A DNA stretch of 64,000 nucleotides from an uncultured Pseudomonadota bacterium (GTDB lineage Bacteria > Pseudomonadota > Gammaproteobacteria > Burkholderiales > CAIKXV01). The stretch spans positions 1-64,000 of the forward strand of contig CAIKXV010000201.1 of the NCBI GenBank assembly GCA_903831455.1. The letters run 5' to 3'. A model generated the notes under the pieces. It saw only the letters and a list, made by a program, of their open reading frames with translations, searched no databases and was not told the origin of the DNA. How positions within the stretch are numbered: the first letter of the stretch is position 1; the number at the start of each line of letters is the position of its first letter. Below, piece by piece: positions 36,522 to 44,829 of the stretch. Made by a program: the position numbers and the translations under genes.

Positions 36522-37406
36522 TCACTCCGGGGTCGTGTTGAGGTAGTACATCGCCGCGAGCAGCGGGCCGGGTGCGCCCAGCACGCCGAACCATGCGTTG
36601 TAGACCTCGACGATGGCCGGCGAGCGGTAGATGCGCGAGAGCGCCCGGTTGACCGCGAGCCTGAACACCGGGTCGCGGCGCATCATCAGCGCATAGGGCT
36701 CCATCGAGGCGTCCTCGTCGACCAGCACGAAATCGACGCCCCCCTTGAGCTTGCGCAGCAGGCCGAGGAGGATCACGCGGTCGTTGGCGTAGGCATCGAC
36801 CTTGCCCGACTCGACCGCGGACAGCCCCTCGAGTTCGTTTCGAACGACGACGATCTCGACGTTGACGGACCGGTCCTTGAAGGCCTGCCGCATGACGTCC
36901 CCGGTGGTGCTGCCCGCGGTGACCGCGACCCTGCGACCCGCCAGGTCCGACAGACGCTTGACCGCGCGATCCGCCCGCGCCAGCACCCCCGCGCCATCGA
37001 CGAAGATCAGGTTGGAGAAGTCCACGCGCTCCTGCCTCGACAGGGTAGCGCTGGTCGTGCCGCATTCGAGGTCGACCTTTCCGGCGCTGACCATGTCGAT
37101 CCGGTTGGCCGACGTGACCGGAACCCACTGCACCCGCAGCCCGGGCAGCTTGTGGGCTTCGCGCAGGTGCCCGACTACCCGCTCGCACAACTCGACCGAG
37201 TAGCCCACCGGACGTCCTTCCTGGCCGACGAAGGAGAAGGGCGCCGAATCCGTGCGATGCCCGAGCAGGATGACCCCGCTGTCGCGGATGCGGGCGAGGG
37301 TTCCGCCCGGTTCGGCGGCGAGCGCGGGCAACGCCGAAAGCGCGGCCAGGAGGGCGAGCGCCGAGCGCAGAAGGCGCGAGCGCGAAGGGGTGGGCATCGT
37401 GGACAT
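36522..37406 (-). CDS. GltI-like periplasmic amino-acid binding protein
   Basis: A 294-aa SBP_bac_3 protein with a signal peptide (RLLRSALALLAALSALPALA). ILLGHRTDSAPFSF opens the ligand-binding domain. VDLECGTTSATLSRQERVDF resembles the glutamate/aspartate receptor GltI, and RRVAVTAGSTTGDVMRQAF is the second lobe. ATG 37406 has GGAG upstream. No permease or ATPase gene is adjacent, so it must use a transporter elsewhere or act as a sensor. It is divergent from the phospholipase-D-type gene and lies directly upstream of the lipoprotein gene. Confidence 0.86.
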   Translation of the reverse strand: MSTMPTPSRSRLLRSALALLAALSALPALAAEPGGTLARIRDSGVILLGHRTDSAPFSFVGQEGRPVGYSVELCERVVGHLREAHKLPGLRVQWVPVTSANRIDMVSAGKVDLECGTTSATLSRQERVDFSNLIFVDGAGVLARADRAVKRLSDLAGRRVAVTAGSTTGDVMRQAFKDRSVNVEIVVVRNELEGLSAVESGKVDAYANDRVILLGLLRKLKGGVDFVLVDEDASMEPYALMMRRDPVFRLAVNRALSRIYRSPAIVEVYNAWFGVLGAPGPLLAAMYYLNTTPE

Positions 37407-37509
37407 CAGGCACTCCGGTGAGGCCGGCACTCTTACCGGCGAAGAAGCAGGCATTCTACGCTTCGCTCGTGGCACGCGATCGCTTTCGATCCGGCTTGCG
37501 GAGGCGGAC

Positions 37510-39057
37510 ATGAGGGAACCCCGGCGCGGCGTATCGTTCCTGCTCTCGGCGGTGCTGTCGAGGCGCCGGCGACGACGCTCGTCCGCGCCGGTGGTGCGAC
37601 CTGCGTCCACGCGAATCGAACCCGCAGGCGACACGCTGTTCGGCCGCCTTGCCCGGTCCGCCGGCCTCGAGCCCCCGGCCAGCGCGGTCCATCCGCTGGA
37701 CGATCCGCAGGCGGCATTCGCCGCGCGGATGCTGACCGCGCGGGCCGCCCAGCGCTCGCTCGACGTGCAGGTCTACCTCTGGCATGACGATCCGACCGGA
37801 AGGCTGCTGCTCGAGGAGGCGCGGAGCGCAGCCGAGCGTGGGGTGCGGGTGCGCCTGCTCATCGACGACAACGGGGGGCCGGCGCTCGACCCGCTGCTCG
37901 CGATGCTCGATGCGTTGCCCGGGCTGGAGGTGCGGCTGTTCAACCCGACGGTCAGTCGCGGATGGTGGCGCTGGCTCGCATGGATTCGCGAGTTCTCGCG
38001 CCTGCACCGGCGCATGCACAACAAGGCGTGGATCGTCGACGGGTGCCTTGCGATCGTCGGGGGGCGCAACATCGGCGATGCGTATTTCGCATCGGATGCG
38101 CGGATGAGTTTCGCCGACCTCGACCTGCTGGCACTCGGGAGGGTCGCCGAGGAGGTCGGCGAGAGCTTCGATCGCTACTGGAATGCGCCGCACGCCTGGC
38201 CGGCGGCGGCGCTGCTCGGTGGCGTGGAGGCGATGAGCGCCGAGGCGTTCGCCGGCCTGCTGGCCGCCGACCGGCGCGAGCCGCTCGTGCACGAGCGCGC
38301 GCAGGCCGCGCTGCGCTCGATGCTGTTGCACGACCTCTCGCTGGGCGTGCTCGAGTGGGAGCGCGTACCCGTTCGGTTGCTGGTCGACGATCCGTCCAAG
38401 GTCGTGGTGCCGGCCGGGGGCGCGGGGCGCGGGCTTCTCGAACCGCTGCTCGGTGCGTTCGGCAACCCGGAGCACCGGCTCGACCTGGTGTCGCCGTACT
38501 TCGTTCCCGGTCGCGATGGCGTGCAGGTGCTGGCGGCGCTGGTGGCTCGGGGTGTGCGCGTGCGGGTTCTGACGAATTCGCTGGCGGCGACCGACGTGCC
38601 TGCAGTGCATGCGGGATACGCCCGGTGGAGAACGCAGCTGCTGCGCGCCGGCGTGGAGCTCTACGAACTGCGGCCCGACGCTCGACGACGCAGGCGGCGG
38701 TCGCGCCGGGTGCGTCTGCTCGATCGAAAGGCGCCACCCGCCAGCCTGCACGCGAAGACCTTCGCGGTCGACGGGCAGCGGATTTTCGTCGGTTCGTTCA
38801 ACCTCGATCCCCGGTCGGCGGCACTCAACACCGAGATGGGTCTCGTCGTCGACAGCGCGGTGCTGGCCGGTCGCCTCGGCAGCGCGCTGGACGTGATCCA
38901 CCCCCATGTCGCCTGGAAGGTCATGCTGGATCCGGACGGTCGTCCCCGATGGCACGGGGAGGGCCAGTGGAGTTCGCTGCGCGAGCCGGGTGCAGGTTTC
39001 TCCCGGCGGCTGATCGTGGGCCTGATGGCGTGGCTCAGGATCGACTGGCTGCTGTGA
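37510..39057 (+). CDS. Phospholipase D-family protein, ClsC/YmdC-like cardiolipin synthase
   Basis: A 515-aa protein with two HKD motifs: HNKAWIVDGCLAIVGGRNIG and LHAKTFAVDGQRIFVGSFNL. Its length and the GGRNIGD and GSFNLDPRS extensions fit the ClsC (YmdC) branch (E. coli, 473 aa). That branch makes cardiolipin from phosphatidylglycerol and phosphatidylethanolamine, with a partner protein in E. coli. The N-terminal ~30 residues are Arg-rich, and a second Arg cluster precedes the second HKD. There is no clear membrane helix at the N-terminus, so peripheral membrane binding is expected. ATG 37510 has GGAGG upstream. Confidence 0.86.
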   Translation: MREPRRGVSFLLSAVLSRRRRRRSSAPVVRPASTRIEPAGDTLFGRLARSAGLEPPASAVHPLDDPQAAFAARMLTARAAQRSLDVQVYLWHDDPTGRLLLEEARSAAERGVRVRLLIDDNGGPALDPLLAMLDALPGLEVRLFNPTVSRGWWRWLAWIREFSRLHRRMHNKAWIVDGCLAIVGGRNIGDAYFASDARMSFADLDLLALGRVAEEVGESFDRYWNAPHAWPAAALLGGVEAMSAEAFAGLLAADRREPLVHERAQAALRSMLLHDLSLGVLEWERVPVRLLVDDPSKVVVPAGGAGRGLLEPLLGAFGNPEHRLDLVSPYFVPGRDGVQVLAALVARGVRVRVLTNSLAATDVPAVHAGYARWRTQLLRAGVELYELRPDARRRRRRSRRVRLLDRKAPPASLHAKTFAVDGQRIFVGSFNLDPRSAALNTEMGLVVDSAVLAGRLGSALDVIHPHVAWKVMLDPDGRPRWHGEGQWSSLREPGAGFSRRLIVGLMAWLRIDWLL

Positions 39058-39093
39058 TCCGGGTGCAAGGAAGCGCCGACAGCGAACAGGTCG

Positions 39094-40368
39094 TCAGTGC
39101 CCGGCCCACGCCCAGATGTCGAGCGTCGTCGTGCAGCCGGGCACCGGGTGCGACGGAGACTGAACCGCGCAATAGGGGATGCTGCGCAGACCGGTCGCCG
39201 CGTTCCAGACGCCGAGTCGGTCGTGGAAGCCCTCCAGCGAGGTGGAGAAGTGCAGGGCGCGTGTGATCGAGTCCGCGCCGACGCCGGCCGCCTCGCAGAT
39301 TCGCATCGCGTGCCCGATCAGCACGTTCATCTCCGCCCGCGCGACCAGTCCCATGCGTCTGCCTGCGTCGACCGCACCGATCGAGGCGTCTGCGCCGGCC
39401 CGGTCGCAGGCCATCAGACCGGACGCGAACACGAGTCCGGCAGCCTGCACCGCATGGGCTCCGAACGTGGCCTCGGGCGGAATATCGACCTCGATGACCC
39501 GTTTGCCGGGCAGGGCGGAGTCGCGAAGCGCGACCAGGTTGACCTCGAGACTCCCGTCGACCAACCCGAAGTCGCACGCCTGGACGATCGTGAGGGCGAC
39601 CTGTCTCGCGCCGAAGCGGTCGTTCCAGACCTCCAGGAAGTGCGGCAGGTCCTCGGCGTGGCGGAGGTAGGCCTGCGCCTTCAGCGCCCCGCGCGCCGAA
39701 GCACCTGCGGCGACCAGAGCCGGCATGAGCCGTTGATCGATCACGTACTCGGCCTGCTTGCGGGCCTCGTGTCCGCCCCACAGGCTGTGCGCTGGCACGT
39801 GGGCGCGCGGATCGGGCCCATCGGGTCCGCGGGCCATCTGGCCGGCAACGAATACGAGATCACCGCTGACCGTGGCCGGCACGAAGCCGGACCAGCTGGG
39901 CGCGGTGACCGTCGGCGGGTCGACGCGCCGGGGGTCCAGGCCATGCCCCGGGAGGGTGGCGAGGACGTTCGCGCAGATGTCGGCCCCGTCGGGCAGCAGT
40001 GCGGACATGATGACCGAGGTGCTGGGCGGGATGTAGTCGCCGAACGCCGCGCGGCGCGCGCGGTGATAGGGGTCGACTGCCTTCCACGTCGGGTAGTACT
40101 GATCGAGACGGACCGTATTCGCGAAGGACGTGCCCGCCTGCTCGAGCATTGCCTTCAGGCGATCGGCCACGGCGTCGCCTTCCCGGCGATGACGCGGCAG
40201 GCCGTGCGAGGGCAGAGCGCGGTCGCCCGCGAATGCCGCCGAGGAAGACAGTCCGGGGCCGATCGCCTCGATGCCGTTGGCGAAGATCCAGGGGCCGCCC
40301 TGTACGCAAGCCGCATGGGAGAGCTCGCTGCAGGGCAGCGGAGTGGTGGCGATCAGGGAAACGGGCAC
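39094..40368 (-). CDS. Triple RidA (YjgF/YER057c/UK114)-domain protein
   Basis: A 424-aa protein made of three consecutive RidA-like units: about 10-150 (centre DICANVLATLPG), 165-285 (LVFVAGQMARG to GSLEVNLVALR) and 290-420 (LVFASGLMACDRAG to TTTLDIWAW). RidA proteins normally have about 130 residues and form trimers; here one chain may supply the whole trimer. The Arg that binds the imine carboxylate in RidA is not found at the equivalent sites (for example PPSTSVIMSALLPDG), so enamine deaminase activity is doubtful. The start is GTG 40368 with GAGGA upstream. It lies 30 bp behind a Bug receptor gene and is transcribed with it. Confidence 0.82.
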   Translation of the reverse strand: MPVSLIATTPLPCSELSHAACVQGGPWIFANGIEAIGPGLSSSAAFAGDRALPSHGLPRHRREGDAVADRLKAMLEQAGTSFANTVRLDQYYPTWKAVDPYHRARRAAFGDYIPPSTSVIMSALLPDGADICANVLATLPGHGLDPRRVDPPTVTAPSWSGFVPATVSGDLVFVAGQMARGPDGPDPRAHVPAHSLWGGHEARKQAEYVIDQRLMPALVAAGASARGALKAQAYLRHAEDLPHFLEVWNDRFGARQVALTIVQACDFGLVDGSLEVNLVALRDSALPGKRVIEVDIPPEATFGAHAVQAAGLVFASGLMACDRAGADASIGAVDAGRRMGLVARAEMNVLIGHAMRICEAAGVGADSITRALHFSTSLEGFHDRLGVWNAATGLRSIPYCAVQSPSHPVPGCTTTLDIWAWAGH

Positions 40369-40398
40369 GGCATGTCCTCGGGCGTCAGTGGATCGGGA

Positions 40399-41367
40399 TC
40401 AGTGGGTATCCAGGCGGATACCCGCCTCGCGGATCACGCGAGACCAGCGCGTGGTCTCGTCGCGGAGGAATGCAGCGAAGTCGAACCCCTCCGGGGGTAC
40501 CTCCGCCCCGAGCGCGGCAAGCCGGTCACGGACCTCGGGCAGCGCGACGGCGCGGGACAGATCGGCGCGCAGGCGCTGCAGGACGGATGCGGGTACGCCG
40601 GCAGGCGCCGCGGCGCCGTAGAACCCGAGCGACTGGAATCCGACGACGCCGCTTTCGGCCACCGTGGCCAGCTCGGGCCAGTTCGCGAGGCGTCTTTCGC
40701 TGCCGATCGCAAGGAGATTGATCTTTCCGGCCTTTGCCAGGGGCGAGGCGGAGGGCAGGTTCACGAACAGGTAATCGACCCGGCCGGCCATCAATTCGTT
40801 GAGCGCTGCGCCGCTTCCGTTGAACGGCACGTGGGTGCCCCGCAGGCCCGCGAGCTGGTTGAACTGCTCGGCGGACAGGTGCGGACCGGACCCGATACCG
40901 ACCGAGGCGTAGTTCACTGCGTCGCCCCGTCCCCTTGCCCAGGCGACCAGTTCGCGGACGCTGTGCGCCGGGACCCGCGGGGAACTGACCAGAACATTCG
41001 GTGCCGTCCCGATCAGGCCGATGGGGACCAGATCGCTCACCTTGTACTGCGCGCGGGCATGAAGACCCGGCAGCAGCACGAACGGCGCGCTGATGAACGC
41101 AAGGGTATGGCCGTCGGGCATCGCGCGGGCGGCGAGTCCGTAGGCAAGCATTCCCCCCGCGCCCGGGCGGGGATCGACGACCAGCGGTTGTCCCAACAGC
41201 TCCGACCAGCGTGTGCTCACGGTTCGGGCGATCGTGTCGGACACGCCACCGGCCGGGAAGTCGACGATCCAGCGGATCGGTTTCTGGGGCCACGAAGACT
41301 GGGCGCTGGCGGCACCGGTGGCCAGCACGGCGCAAAGCATGATCGGTACAGCCCGAATCCCACACAT
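40399..41367 (-). CDS. TctC/Bug-family periplasmic solute receptor
   Basis: A 322-aa receptor with a signal peptide ending near SAQ. The mature protein begins SSWPQKPIRWIVDFPAGGVS, continues VVDPRPGAGGMLAYGLAA and has NYASVGIGSGPHLSAEQFNQ, the Bug fold markers. ATG 41367 has GGGAG upstream. It forms a two-gene unit with the triple RidA gene, suggesting that its ligand feeds an imine/enamine- or carboxylate-related pathway (inference). It is divergent from the DapA-family gene. Confidence 0.9.
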   Translation of the reverse strand: MCGIRAVPIMLCAVLATGAASAQSSWPQKPIRWIVDFPAGGVSDTIARTVSTRWSELLGQPLVVDPRPGAGGMLAYGLAARAMPDGHTLAFISAPFVLLPGLHARAQYKVSDLVPIGLIGTAPNVLVSSPRVPAHSVRELVAWARGRGDAVNYASVGIGSGPHLSAEQFNQLAGLRGTHVPFNGSGAALNELMAGRVDYLFVNLPSASPLAKAGKINLLAIGSERRLANWPELATVAESGVVGFQSLGFYGAAAPAGVPASVLQRLRADLSRAVALPEVRDRLAALGAEVPPEGFDFAAFLRDETTRWSRVIREAGIRLDTH

Positions 41368-41728
41368 GCGGAGGCTCCCAGGCACGAGTGACTGCGCGAC
41401 ACCGGGATCGCCGCGCGGAGCACACGAGGGTCGTCGTGCGGCTCGCGCACGAATCACACGAGCCACGTCCTCGTTTATGCTAGGTTGTCGCCTGCCAGTC
41501 AATAGCATCCGGGCGCCCGATCGGTCCGGACGCGTGACAGCCGCGAGGGCCGGGCCGACGGGAGTCCGTGCAGCAGCCAGAGGCCTTCGCGGGGTCGGGA
41601 GTTGGCCGGGTCGACCGCGTTGCGCGGCCCCCGGCAAGCCTCGCGCATGGCGCACAACCCGGCGGGATCCGAGCCCACGTGGCGCTGCGTTCGACGCTGC
41701 GTGCCGGTCGCGGCGACAGGAGGAGACG
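41368..41728. promoter_or_regulatory. Divergent intergenic region, Bug receptor / DapA-family lyase
   Basis: The 361-bp gap must contain promoters for both directions. The AT-richer core is at about 41470-41505 and holds the minus-strand promoter listed separately. The part nearest the plus-strand gene (41510-41715) is GC-rich and shows only the ribosome site AGGAGGAG ahead of ATG 41729. No coding sequence or stable inverted repeat was recognised. Confidence 0.4.
41474..41502 (-). promoter_or_regulatory. Candidate sigma-70 promoter for the Bug receptor-RidA unit
   Basis: On the minus strand, TTGACT (41502-41497) and CATAAA (41479-41474) are separated by 17 bp. They match the -35 and -10 consensus at five and four of six positions. 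The predicted transcript would start near 41467 and have a leader of about 100 nt before ATG 41367. Confidence 0.45.
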
Positions 41729-42706
41729 ATGGACAAGCCGTTGAAGCTGCGCGGGTTGTATCCCGCGCCCTCGGTGCCTTTCGGTGCCGACCACGCGATC
41801 CTGGAGCCTGAATTCGCGCGTCATCTCGCGGCGATGGGAACGATCGCGGGTCTGGGCGGAGTGGCGGTCAACGGCCACCAGGGCGAGATGCTGGCCCTCT
41901 CGCGCCGCGAACAGGTGCGACTGGTGGCCCTGGCGCGCGATGCGCTGCCACCGGACAAACATGTGATATCGGGCGTACTGGGCTCGGCGATCGAGGACTC
42001 GGTCGAGCAGTTGCGCGAACTGCGCGCGGCCGGTGCCGATGCCGCACTGGTCCTGCCCCCGTTCGACTACATGCCGCGTCGGATACTGGCCCGCTCCCGA
42101 GACGCGGTCGTGGGGTACTTCAAGGCACTGTCCGAGCGGGTCGATCTGCCGCTGGTCATCTTCCAGTACCCGCACGCGACCGGCTCATGGTACGACACCG
42201 AGACCATGGATCGACTCGCCGACATCCCTTCGGTGGTTGGCGTCAAGCACGCGATCCGGCACCTCGAACTGTACGCGGAGCAGTGGGCCGTGCTGCGCGG
42301 GCGGATTTCGGTACTTGCCGCCCGCGATGCGCCCGGCCTGCTCGCGAAGATGCTCGTGGGGGCGGACGGCTCCTGCATCGGCATCAGCAACATCGCGCCC
42401 GCCCTGTGGGCACGGTTCACGTCGCAATGCCTCGAAGGGCAATTCGAACCCGCTCGAGACCTGTTCATGCGCCACCTGTTGCCGCTGGTGTCCCACGTCT
42501 GGAGCGAGCGCGTGCCGCGCAGGGTTTCCTACAGCGCGACCACCAAGGAGGCGCTGGTGCAGCTCGGGGTATTCAGCAGCGCGCGAGTGAGGCCGCCCGA
42601 ACTCGATGCCAACCTCGCCGAGCGCGAGCGCGTGACCGAGGGCTTGCGCAGGGCCGGGCTGCTCCCGGTGGGCCAGTCGTTCGACGGATGGGGGCGCGGA
42701 TCGTGA
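41729..42706 (+). CDS. DapA/NanA-family aldolase-lyase (not canonical DapA)
   Basis: A 325-aa Schiff-base aldolase/lyase of the dihydrodipicolinate synthase superfamily. Lys173 in VGVKHAIRHL is the Schiff-base lysine and Tyr147 in FQYPHATG the conserved tyrosine. The GTTGE loop of DapA is GHQGE, so the proton-relay Thr is missing and lysine biosynthesis is unlikely. Related enzymes act on other alpha-keto acids. A strong ribosome site precedes ATG 41729. A Bug receptor gene overlaps its stop and a second one follows, so the set looks like uptake plus catabolism of an organic acid (inference). Confidence 0.85.
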   Translation: MDKPLKLRGLYPAPSVPFGADHAILEPEFARHLAAMGTIAGLGGVAVNGHQGEMLALSRREQVRLVALARDALPPDKHVISGVLGSAIEDSVEQLRELRAAGADAALVLPPFDYMPRRILARSRDAVVGYFKALSERVDLPLVIFQYPHATGSWYDTETMDRLADIPSVVGVKHAIRHLELYAEQWAVLRGRISVLAARDAPGLLAKMLVGADGSCIGISNIAPALWARFTSQCLEGQFEPARDLFMRHLLPLVSHVWSERVPRRVSYSATTKEALVQLGVFSSARVRPPELDANLAERERVTEGLRRAGLLPVGQSFDGWGRGS

Positions 42707-43725
42707 GCGAGCGCAAGGCAGCCGCCTCGCGCGGCGCGAAGCGGGGAGTGCAGGCGGCACTTGCGGTCCTGCTGCTGGCGGCCGCGACCTGCAACGCCCA
42801 GGCGTCGTGGCCCTCTCGACCGGTGCGCGTGATCGTCCCGATCGCGGCCGGCGGCGTCACCGACGTGATCGTCCGTCATGCCGCGCAGGCCCTCGCGCCG
42901 CGCATCGGCCAGCCGCTCGTGGTCGACAACCGTACCGGGGCCAACGGGATGATCGGGGCCGAGGCCTGTGCCCGTGCCGCTCCCGACGGGCAGACGCTGT
43001 GCGTGCTCAACACCGGCGTGATCTCGGTGAATCCGGTCGTGTACGAGCGCCACCCGTTCGATCCGGCGCGTGCATTCATTCCCGTGGTCAATCTGTACAC
43101 GCTGACCGGAGCGGTGGTGGTGCCCGCTGCAAGCCCGTTCCGGACCGTGCAGGACCTTCGCGCCGCGGCCGTGGGTCGGACTCGCGCGCTCAACTTCGGC
43201 ACGATCGGGCCGGGATCGTATCCGGACATGTTCCTCGGGTGGCTGAACGCGTACTGGAACAGCGAGATCGTCGGAGTACCGTATGCAGGAGGCGGTCCGG
43301 TGGCCATCGCGCTGCTTGCCGGTGAAGCCCACGTCTCCGCCGCGGCGCTCGGGAACTTCATCGGCCAGATCAAGGGGGGGCAATTGCGTGCGCTTGCCGT
43401 ATCGGGCAGTTCGCGCTCGCGGCTTGTCCCGGACGTACCGACCTATGGCGAATCGGGACTGGGCGATTTCCGTGGCCACCTGTGGTGGGGCCTGTTCGCA
43501 CCCGCCGGGCTGGAGCGTGCGCTGGTGTCCCGGCTGAATCGGGAATTCGGAACCCTGTTTCGGGAGCCCGCCTTCGTCACCTTCCTGGAGTCGCAGGCGG
43601 CCGAGCCATCGGTGGGTACGCAGGAGGCCTTCGCGCAGTTCGTGCGGGCCGACGCGGAGTGGACGGCTGGATTGCTGCGCTCGCTGCGCGCCGCGCGCGG
43701 CGCCGGTCCTGCTGAGCGGCGCTGA
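42703..43725 (+). CDS. TctC/Bug-family periplasmic solute receptor
   Basis: A receptor of about 340 aa with a Lys/Arg-rich n-region and a hydrophobic core (VQAALAVLLLAAATCNAQA). It then has WPSRPVRVIVPIAAGGVTDV, VVDNRTGANGMIGAEACA and NFGTIGPGSYPDMFLGWLNA. GTG 42703 forms a GTGA overlap with the stop of the DapA-family gene; ATG 42688 is an alternative start. Direct coupling to the lyase gene suggests that its ligand is the lyase substrate or precursor (inference). No TctA/TctB partner is present. Confidence 0.88.
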   Translation: MSERKAAASRGAKRGVQAALAVLLLAAATCNAQASWPSRPVRVIVPIAAGGVTDVIVRHAAQALAPRIGQPLVVDNRTGANGMIGAEACARAAPDGQTLCVLNTGVISVNPVVYERHPFDPARAFIPVVNLYTLTGAVVVPAASPFRTVQDLRAAAVGRTRALNFGTIGPGSYPDMFLGWLNAYWNSEIVGVPYAGGGPVAIALLAGEAHVSAAALGNFIGQIKGGQLRALAVSGSSRSRLVPDVPTYGESGLGDFRGHLWWGLFAPAGLERALVSRLNREFGTLFREPAFVTFLESQAAEPSVGTQEAFAQFVRADAEWTAGLLRSLRAARGAGPAERR

Positions 43726-43805
43726 GGGGCAGGCGGGCGACCGCGCCGTCTGCGGGTGTAGGATCGGGGGTTCGCGTCCGCTCCGGACACACCCACGGGG
43801 GACCC

Positions 43806-44780
43806 ATGCGCCCACTGCTCCTTGCTCTCCTGCTGGCCGGCTCGGTCGGTGCCTCCACCGCGCTGGCCCAGTCGGCGGCGGGTCGCTATCCCGTCAAGCC
43901 CATCCGGATGATCGTCGGCTACGCGCCCGGGGGCGGCACCGACATCATGGGCCGGTTGATGGCGCAGCAGATCAGCGACGCGCTCGGGCAGCCGGTGATC
44001 GTCGAGAACCGTCCCGGCGCGGCGCAGAACGTGGCGGCCGAATTCGTCGCGCGCCAGCCAGCGGACGGCTATACGCTGTTCATGAGCTCGGCCGCCCACG
44101 GCATCAACGTGAGCCTCTACGCGAAGATCAACTACGACCCCGTCCGCGACTTCACGCCGATTTCGATATTCGCGACGAGTCCGAACCTGCTGCTCGTCCA
44201 CCCGTCCTTTCCCGCGAAGACGGTGAAGGACTTCATCGCCGTGGCGCGGCGCACCAAGGGCGGGCTGAATTATTCGTCCTCGGGCGTGGGCAGTTCGCAG
44301 CACCTGTCCGGCGAGATGCTCAAGGTCATGCTGGCCAGCCCGATGACGCATGTTCCGTACAAGGGCAGTGCGCCGTCCCTTGCGGGACTGGCCAGTGGCG
44401 AGGTCGACTTCGCGTTCAACAACATTCCCTCCGCGCAACCGTTGATCAATGCCGGGCGGATCAGGGCGATCGGCATCACCAGCGCGAAGCGCTCGCCGCT
44501 GCTGCCGGACCTGCCCACGATGGTCGAAGGCGGGCTACCCGGATTCGTGACCGAGACCTGGTATGGATTCCTGGCACCCGCAGGCCTCGCTCGCGAAATC
44601 GTCACGCAGCTGAACGAGGTCGCGGTGCGAGCGGTGCAGCGACCCGATATCCGCGAGCGGTTTGCCCAGATGGGGGCCGATCCGATCGCGGAGCCACCGG
44701 AATTCTTCGCTCGCTACCTCGCCGCCGAAATCGCCCGCTGGGCCAGGGTGATCCGGGAGTCGAAGGCCCGCGCTGAATGA
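43806..44780 (+). CDS. TctC/Bug-family periplasmic solute receptor
   Basis: A 324-aa receptor with a typical signal peptide (LLLALLLAGSVGASTALAQ). Markers are YPVKPIRMIVGYAPGGGTDI, VIVENRPGAAQNVAAEFVAR and NYSSSGVGSSQHLSGEMLK. It is closer to the classic Bug consensus than its upstream neighbour. It lies 80 bp after that gene and 49 bp before an MFS gene on the same strand. ATG 43806 has GGGGGA upstream. Confidence 0.92.
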   Translation: MRPLLLALLLAGSVGASTALAQSAAGRYPVKPIRMIVGYAPGGGTDIMGRLMAQQISDALGQPVIVENRPGAAQNVAAEFVARQPADGYTLFMSSAAHGINVSLYAKINYDPVRDFTPISIFATSPNLLLVHPSFPAKTVKDFIAVARRTKGGLNYSSSGVGSSQHLSGEMLKVMLASPMTHVPYKGSAPSLAGLASGEVDFAFNNIPSAQPLINAGRIRAIGITSAKRSPLLPDLPTMVEGGLPGFVTETWYGFLAPAGLAREIVTQLNEVAVRAVQRPDIRERFAQMGADPIAEPPEFFARYLAAEIARWARVIRESKARAE

Positions 44781-44829
44781 GAAGGGCCGGACGGCGGATG
44801 GCAGGGCGGTCCGTGGTTCGCGGTCGTCG

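Noticed and set aside
41729-42706. Lysine-pathway dapA
   Set aside because: The GTTGE loop is GHQGE, and the gene sits with Bug receptors.
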